A DNA stretch of 64,000 nucleotides from positions 47,571,554 to 47,635,553 of the forward strand of contig OX485803.1 in NCBI GenBank assembly GCA_950295325.1. The letters run 5' to 3'. Of this stretch, positions 58,101-64,000 are shown piece by piece. Within the stretch, counting starts at the first letter, position 1. Each line of letters starts with the position of its first letter. This stretch comes from Polytrichum commune. Its lineage: Eukaryota; Streptophyta; Polytrichopsida; Polytrichales; Polytrichaceae. The notes under the pieces were generated by a model, which was not told the DNA's origin, searched no databases, and saw only the letters and a program-made list of their open reading frames with translations. The position numbers and the translations under genes are program-made.

Positions 58101-60541
58101 TGGTTTGCAGGGCCTTTTAACTGAAGGCTTCTTCTGGATCCCATCCTTGGCAGGCCCCACAACTATTGCTGCCCGAACTAGTGGCAGTGGGATCTCATGG
58201 CTATTCCCCTTTGTGGTGAGATATTTTCTGATTGGTATGGGAACAGATGGAATCACTATTTGTGGCATAGTGTGGTTCTCTTCATTTTGAATGTTGCACT
58301 TCATCATGTGAGATAGTAGTTATCTTCTTTCCTGAGTGAAGTATAGGACTTGGTCGAGGCTTTTGGGTTTATCTTTCCCAAGTCTTATTGTAAGTACTGA
58401 GAGATGATATGTTTGGTTGAACAGGATGGTGCTCCTCCTTTGGGGTGGGGTGACACAATCTCATACCTAGTATTGCCTGTACTCCTCATTGTTTCTCAAT
58501 ACATCTCCATGCAGTTGATGCAACCACCTCAGGTAGGTCATCATGGTACATACTGTGAATGATATTTTCGTACTCTTTTATAATCTGTAGGTTGTAGATG
58601 CCTACTTCATCTGTTTTATGTCAATTGCATTCTCAAGACCTAGTGTTTTAGTGTTAAAACTGCTGAGATGTGCACTCTCTTAGCCGTTAAGTGGCAAGTG
58701 GTAACCTGTAATGGACGCTGTTATCTGTGTGGCAGGCAGCTGATCCAAGTCAAGGCAACACACAGTTGATTCTAAAATTTTTGCCCCTCATGATTGGTTA
58801 CTTTGCACTATCTGTGCCATCAGGTCTTAGTCTTTACTGGTAAGTGTTCACATTATACCTGTTGAGACTAATAGTGCAGAAGATGGGGTTGAGTGTTTAC
58901 ATGATGCAGACATTGCCTTCTTAATTATCTTGGTGTTACTCTTTATATGGTTTTCTCCACTAGTTTCTTTTTGGCCATGGATGTTGTATAGAATAATCTC
59001 TGCTATACAATAATAGCCATGCATATTTGACTTGATAATCACTGATACAACTTGCATGTAAAGTGGTTGTGAGGTATCTAGCCATGTGTCTACTCTAGTC
59101 TTATATCTGGCTATTGTTCTTCATACAAGGTTGACCAACAACATTCTGAGCACCGGACAGCAAGTATACTTGCGGCAACTTGGTGGAGCTAAAGCCATAG
59201 TAGACAAGGATGGAGGAGACATCATTAGTGCTGGGCAGGCTAAGCGGACTCCTCTTCCACCTTCGTCATCTGCTACTGCTTCCAGTACCATAACCACTGA
59301 AGCAATTTCTGCTGAAGATAGCCGTGGTCAAAGGTGGGCAACAAGAACTCTATACATACCAGACAAGCTTTTTGCAAGGTTTTTGAGCAGTATGTATGAT
59401 GTAGGAGACATGCAAATGCAATCTTCCAGAAATGTTTTGCAAAGTTTGTTAAATTGTGTCTGCGACTTGTCACAAAGACCTAGGAGGCAGTAATTGGCAC
59501 AATTCCTAGCTGCAGGTTGAATTTTAAATGCTTTCTTTTTTCAATTTCATAGCTAACTGGCTTTCTATTCAACCATATCCCTTTTAGTACTATGTATTTA
59601 GAGATTTAGGTGTCTGAAGCTCCCTAGATTCTCATTTCCAAGCAACTGGCAAAGACCCAATGGTTAGGACACATTTGGGGTGCTGTTAGGGGAAAATCCA
59701 AGATTGTATTTGAATCTCCTCCTTTTCCATGTAATTAGGTTCAGGCAATTGAAGGAAGAAGAAGCAAAGAAGAAAGAAGCACGGCGACGTGCAGCTGAAG
59801 AGGCATCAAAGGCAGCTTCTGTGAAGGCTGCGGAAGATCGAGAACAGATATTCCGTGCACAACGAGCACAGGAGGCTCAACGGTCATCTGCCTCAAGTGC
59901 AGGAGAGGAAGATGAACAAAGCGAAGGAGAAGGCCTTGATGGTGCTGATTCCAAGGTATGGAATGCGGAGTTCCTTATGTAACATGGCATTTTCAAATTG
60001 TTTCCTATTTATCTATATTTGATTCTCAGAAAACGTGACATGCCATACTACTTTGTGAACTCTGTTAGTAGTTAACGTTGTGCTGAGTAGCTCACTTCCA
60101 AATAGATGCTAAGAATTTCACACTTTAGCAAGTCCACCTGACTATACCAGCAACAAATTTTCTGATCAGTGCCGCAATTCTCATTTTGTTCTTGTGTTTG
60201 ACCTAGTTATTCATGGGGCTCCTGTAATTGGAAATGAAATTTCAACTTCAATAAGGTGGCAGACTGAAGTACTCAGTATTATGGTCTTTCTGGCTCTGAG
60301 AAATATATATCAAGATCCAATACACTTGAGATGTCCAGGAGACCACAATCAAGCAAACCAGTTTTATCTTTGTTTTGTTTTACGGTTCAAGAAGAGACTC
60401 CCATGTGCTGTTTCTGCTGGCAATAACTTAGTCTGAATGGACTTTGGTTTGCAGGAAGAAGCGTTGGCTGCTAATGGAGCAGTAGGGAGTGATACTGGAC
60501 CTAATAGAAGCAAGAGGTCAAAGAGAAGACGGGCACCTTGA
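55106..60541 (+). CDS. ALB3: plastid ALBINO3-type thylakoid membrane insertase (YidC/Oxa1/Alb3), 10 exons
   Basis: Exons 55106-55513, 56464-56574, 57213-57348, 57615-57688, 58111-58215, 58425-58532, 58736-58839, 59130-59333, 59739-59955 and 60455-60541 join in phase to 517 residues. The N-terminal Ser/Arg-rich stretch (about 1-65) suits a chloroplast transit peptide. The Oxa1 core runs from FLKDGLAKLNVPYSYGFAII (137 onward) through YPLTKQQ, MQNLQPKIKAIQTRYKGDQE, LYKQAGVNPLAGCLPTLATL, GLLTEGFFWIPSLAGPTTIA and PLMIGYFALSVPSGLSLYW to LTNNILSTGQQVYLRQLGGA. The C-terminal stromal tail is Lys/Arg/Glu-rich, with SAGQAKR and a final NRSKRSKRRRAP, matching the cpSRP43-binding positive motifs known in the family. 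Role: inserts light-harvesting proteins with cpSRP. An in-frame ATG at 55058 is a weaker alternative start. Confidence 0.97.
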
Positions 60542-61100
60542 GCTGCCCCTTGCACGATTGTACCATTGTTGGTTAATTATTTAGAAAACCGGCTTTTATA
60601 ATTAGCAAAGCATTTCTTGAATGAGGCATGGACATTGTGACACATGCATCTTCTTCTCCTCCACTAATTTGGATAAGGGTCTGCAGAGATGATTTTCATA
60701 AATTCAATTTTTTGGGTCTTCACCTGGTCAAAGTATTACCTTGATGTATTTGGGAGGAGTTGATGCTTTAGAGTCAATCTTATGTTTAGTGGCTGCTTTT
60801 TAATGCAGCATGTTGTTTCCTAAGTGTCATGATTAAACACATTGCTGTAGTGGTTATTGCGGTTTGGAAGGAATATCAGGGCGTATAGCAGTGATACTGT
60901 GCTCATATTGCATGCTAATGATGCTGTCATTATCTCATTGATGCCTTTAGTGTGCATTGGGTAGTTTTAAGTATCCCAAAAATGGGAGGTGGTCGTGCAT
61001 TTTAATGCCTTAGGTTCCAGATAGCACAATAGCATCCAGAACCCATTGCACTATTTTGACAATTGAAGTATACACAAGGCTGGTAGACAGGTGCACAAGC

Positions 61101-61752
61101 TAAGGATTTTGGCCTTTGAACTGATTGTTGAGTTGCAAAATCCAAGCTTCAAATATATCCCCCTTCATCCAAGCTATTTTATTTGAGTGCCACCAAAAAT
61201 ACTCACGAGGTTGTCACCTTCCACAACATCGTGGTTGCTTAGAGGCATAAAACACAAACAACTTAAACTTATCAGTCCCAGCTGAATTAACAGCAAGAGC
61301 AAGTGTTGCACAGTCCTTTTGTAACTTTCGACCCTTCACCTTCCCTTGTGCTAAGGTTTTATTAGAATGTGCTCTAAAATACAATCTAGTTTCATTCATG
61401 TTGTAAACATCAGGCTCATAATCTGACAAAAGAATAGGAAAGAGGCCACTCTAACCCTAACAAGGTCCATTCTACACTAGTAACCCTAATTATCATTAAG
61501 TTCCCAATGATAAGTGTAGTTCCCAAGTAGTTCCCAAGTGAAAATGGATGTATTTTAAATGTATATAACATAGATGAAAATAATTTTAGCATTAATTACC
61601 TCTTTAATATGACAAAACGGAGATTTTGAATGTCGTATTATCGAGTGTTGTATTCGTATAAAAGAGGGAGTTTTGAACTAAAAAGTTTGGTCACCCAAAA
61701 ATGTGTCGTAATATCGAGGGTGTCATATAAATGAGTGTCGTACTAACGAGGT
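61101..61752 (-). mobile_element. pogo/Tigger-like transposon, truncated copy
   Basis: Near-identical to 39445-40050 over its length, for example gattgttgagttgcaaaatc, aagctattttatttgagtgc and gtgctaa-gttttatta. On the minus strand the transposase piece reads YNMNETRLYFRAHSNKTLAQ, with catalytic Asp changed to Asn. The right end gtgtcgtactaacgaggtta then gactg is followed by TA, so the outer terminal repeat is better kept here than in the 38139-40053 copy. It lies between ALB3 and the isomerase gene. Confidence 0.85.
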
Positions 61753-62460
61753 TAGACTGTACTCCCAATTCACTGGAAAACGCTCATTTTAATGAATATT
61801 GCGTTCTAGCTTCTGAATCCTAGTTGTTGAAGTCCACAATCAATCGCGACAGCCAGGATGCGCCCGGCGACGCTTGTTTAATACCCATGAAACTCGAGTA
61901 AATTGCTTGTAGGGATTTGTTAATTGCGGTTATCGATGGAATTCTTGCGTCTGGATCCAGTTTGTGTTAGTGAACTAATTGATTTCTGTGTTGAATAATC
62001 TTTCGAGGAGTTTCATGTCGTGTTGTGAGATAAATTAGTGTTGAGCTCGAACGACGCTTTAGAATATGTTCTTGCAAAATGCGGTCAATCGCTCTTGCAA
62101 GTAGGAGGAACTTCATGTCGATACCTTCGGCGAAAGTCGTGCGTGACGTGTCTTGTGAGATGAATTCGTGCAAATCTGGAGTAAGGTCCTCAAATAGTTT
62201 TGGAATGTCTCCATGGAGTGAACTCAGCTGGATTCAACCTCGGGGATGTCTGAGGGTGCAATTTTGAATTTGAGAACGATCTTGAGCTGGAAGCAATATC
62301 ACAGAATATATTCCTTCTGGTATCCATCTTTTTGGAGTGGGCTAGCTCGTTGAGTCGGTACTTTTACTGGATCAGAGCGGTTCAAACTTCGAGAAATTAA
62401 AGGTGATCGTTACATGTGTTGCATAAGTTGAATTTCGAGAGTTGGTTTCTAGAGGACATA

Positions 62461-62935
62461 AATGTTCTCTTTTCGTTCGTGTTCTTGTATTCGAGTATAA
62501 TAATTAGATGAGCTGCAAAGAGGGTGCTAACTTCCTTTGCACAAAAGCCAAGCGCTGCACATAGTTTGATAGAGATGAGGTTCAGTAAGTGGGAAGATAG
62601 ATTGAAAGTGACGCTCATTGCTTCTATTTGTTTGTGATGGCAGAGAGATAGAAGCTCTGCATTGGCATTAGTTTCATCATTTTATGTGACAAGTATACTG
62701 TAATCGATACTTCTTCTCTTCGTTCGTGTTGTAGCATCAATCGACTATGAATATTAGATAAGCAGCGAAGAGCATGCGAGAAAAAATTGCGCCATAGCCA
62801 GGGGCTGCACGGAATTCCATTAGAGACGAGGTTATGTAAGTGGAGATATGGATAGAGAGCGAAGCTAATTGCTTATCTTTGTTTGTGATGGCAGATGGAT
62901 GGAGGCTTCGCAATAGCATCAGTTTCAGCATTTTA
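62461..62935. repeat. tandem duplication spanning the isomerase gene's upstream region and start
   Basis: Units about 62461-62690 and 62716-62935 (period about 250) share ttcgttcgtgtt, tagat-agc-gc-aagag, gctgcac, tagagacgaggtt, gtaagtgg-ga-agat, gcttat-tttgtttgtgatggcag and agcatcagtttcagcatttta. The second unit contains the probable ATG (62895); the first has agagagat at that place, so only one copy can start translation. Confidence 0.82.
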
Positions 62936-64000
62936 CGGCACCCGAATGGCTGGTGCTTTCAATACCTCCAACCTCCCTCTCACACAGCGGCGGCACCTGA
63001 GAGTGCGTGCTGCAGTACCTCCAGATCGTGAGCAGCTTCTGCATCGATACCCTGCCGCCACTGGATCGGCAAGCTTTTCAACCTACCTTAAGATTTCCCT
63101 CCAATTTTTGTAAGAATCTGGTCTGTCACAATCAGGATGGAGTCCAGTGTTATACATCCACCTTTGCACTGTTGTATAATAAAGCCTCAATAGTAGATGA
63201 AAGTGCTACAATTTCTGTTTTTGAATTAATCGAGTCTCCATGGCCAGTTTTTGAAGGTGACAAACTCGGCGTTGATCCGAGATCCTCGTTTTCTTCGAGT
63301 CAAATGTGTTGGCGTTAGTATGCCGCTGCCACTATTTGGATTCCAATAATTATATTGAGGAATGCTTATAAAAGTATAACAATTGCGTCCTGATGTGCGA
63401 CATCGAATCGATTCTGGATCAGCGTTGAGAATGAAGGATCGGGAGGCTAGGCAGGACTTCACATACATGGTTTTTCTGTGGTTATTTTATTCGAATTCCT
63501 CCCGTTTATTGCCGATTGTGCGGTTCAGGTGAAGATTCCCATGACAGCCACAGAGAAAATACTGGCAAATGCGTCTGAGAAGACAAAACTTGTGCCTGGA
63601 GAGAATGTGTGGGTGAAGGCAGATGTCCTCATGACTCACGATGTCAGCGGTCCTGGAGTCTTCGGTGTCTTCAAGAAGGAATTTGGTGAAAATGCGAAGG
63701 TTTGTCCCCCATGCTTGTGTATGGAAGCCCTTGTTAGAATTCTTGCAAAGAAATAAAGATATCCTTACTATGCACTTGCTTTATTATTAAAGCACTGCAA
63801 ATGCTCCAAGCAAAGTCAATACAGCACCTCTAACGAATGGATTTTTTCGTAAATTTATCCAGGTTTGGGATCGTGAGAAGATCGTGCTGATCCCTGACCA
63901 CTATATCTTTACAGAAGATGCGCGGGCAAACAGAAATGTAAACACCCTACGCGAGTTTGCCCACGAGCAAAACATAAAGTACTTCTATGATATCACTGAT
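62895..64000 (+). CDS. IIL1: 3-isopropylmalate dehydratase large subunit, plastidial, 5' part
   Basis: Exons 62895-63014 (tentative), 63529-63699 and 63863 to the window edge. Exon 1 gives a Ser/Arg-rich, acid-poor N-terminus (MDGGFAIASVSAFYGTRMAG to LRVRAA) typical of a transit peptide. Exons 2-3 read MTATEKILANASEKTK, NVWVKADVLMTHDVSGPGVF, then VWDREKIVLIPDHYIFTEDA and NIKYFYDITD, the conserved N-terminus of LeuC-type aconitase-family enzymes. Role: with a small subunit it isomerises 2- to 3-isopropylmalate in leucine synthesis; in some plants the same subunit serves methionine chain elongation. The iron-sulphur cysteines lie beyond the window. The exon-1 donor (GTACCT) is weak but is the only one near that preserves phase; an alternative first exon is possible. 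Confidence 0.92.

Overview
The window looks like nuclear DNA of a land plant. The recognisable genes are intron-rich and include a plastid thylakoid insertase (ALBINO3/Oxa1 type), a plastid leucine-pathway isomerase (3-isopropylmalate dehydratase large subunit) and a plant-style U2 snRNP subunit (SF3B5). The proteins and the very high load of decayed repeats would suit a non-flowering lineage (bryophyte, lycophyte or fern), but I cannot fix the taxon from sequence alone. No bacterial operon, CRISPR array, rRNA or convincing tRNA is visible.

Layout. At 0-1 kb there is a decayed block on the minus strand: the C-terminal half of an EamA/DMT transporter with a 4-base frame break, and a cyclophilin first exon whose start codon reads TTG. 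A Ty1/copia gag-protease-integrase remnant fills 1.1-3.15 kb. From 4.6 to 10 kb a minus-strand multi-exon gene was assembled from splice signals; it encodes a protein with two EF-hands that I cannot name, and its introns carry two MITEs and a triplicated splice-junction block. From 10.5 to 14.3 kb there are several tandem repeats, followed by an uninterrupted RRM / Arg-Ser / coiled-coil protein gene at 14.3-15.4 kb.

From 16 to 43.5 kb I see almost no host genes. This interval holds paired MITEs, a degenerate LINE, LINE tails, a large foldback element, a pogo/Tigger-like DNA transposon, an LTR-like direct-repeat pair and long poly-C tracts. Part of it (36.8-42.0 kb) is an insertion-swollen paralogue of the short sequence lying just 3' of SF3B5 (43.6-44.2 kb). 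That short copy serves as an empty-site reference for dating the insertions.

The right third is gene-bearing: SF3B5 (minus strand, 44.2-45.4 kb, complete, 4 exons), a copia RT/RNase H pseudogene (48.7-49.8 kb), TRAPPC1/BET5 (plus, 50.6-52.5 kb, complete, 4 exons), ALB3 (plus, 55.1-60.5 kb, complete, 10 exons), a pogo fragment (61.1-61.75 kb) and the 5' part of the isopropylmalate isomerase gene, which runs off the right edge. The host genes serve unrelated housekeeping roles (splicing, ER-Golgi tethering, thylakoid insertion, leucine synthesis) and are not a functional cluster.

The general theme is local tandem duplication. At least ten diverged arrays with periods of about 110 to 450 bases occur, several overlapping promoters or splice junctions. 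I found no convincing new defence, biosynthetic or regulatory system. The most informative items are the nested-insertion paralogue, the MITE families with self-complementary ends, the foldback element and the hidden EF-hand gene.
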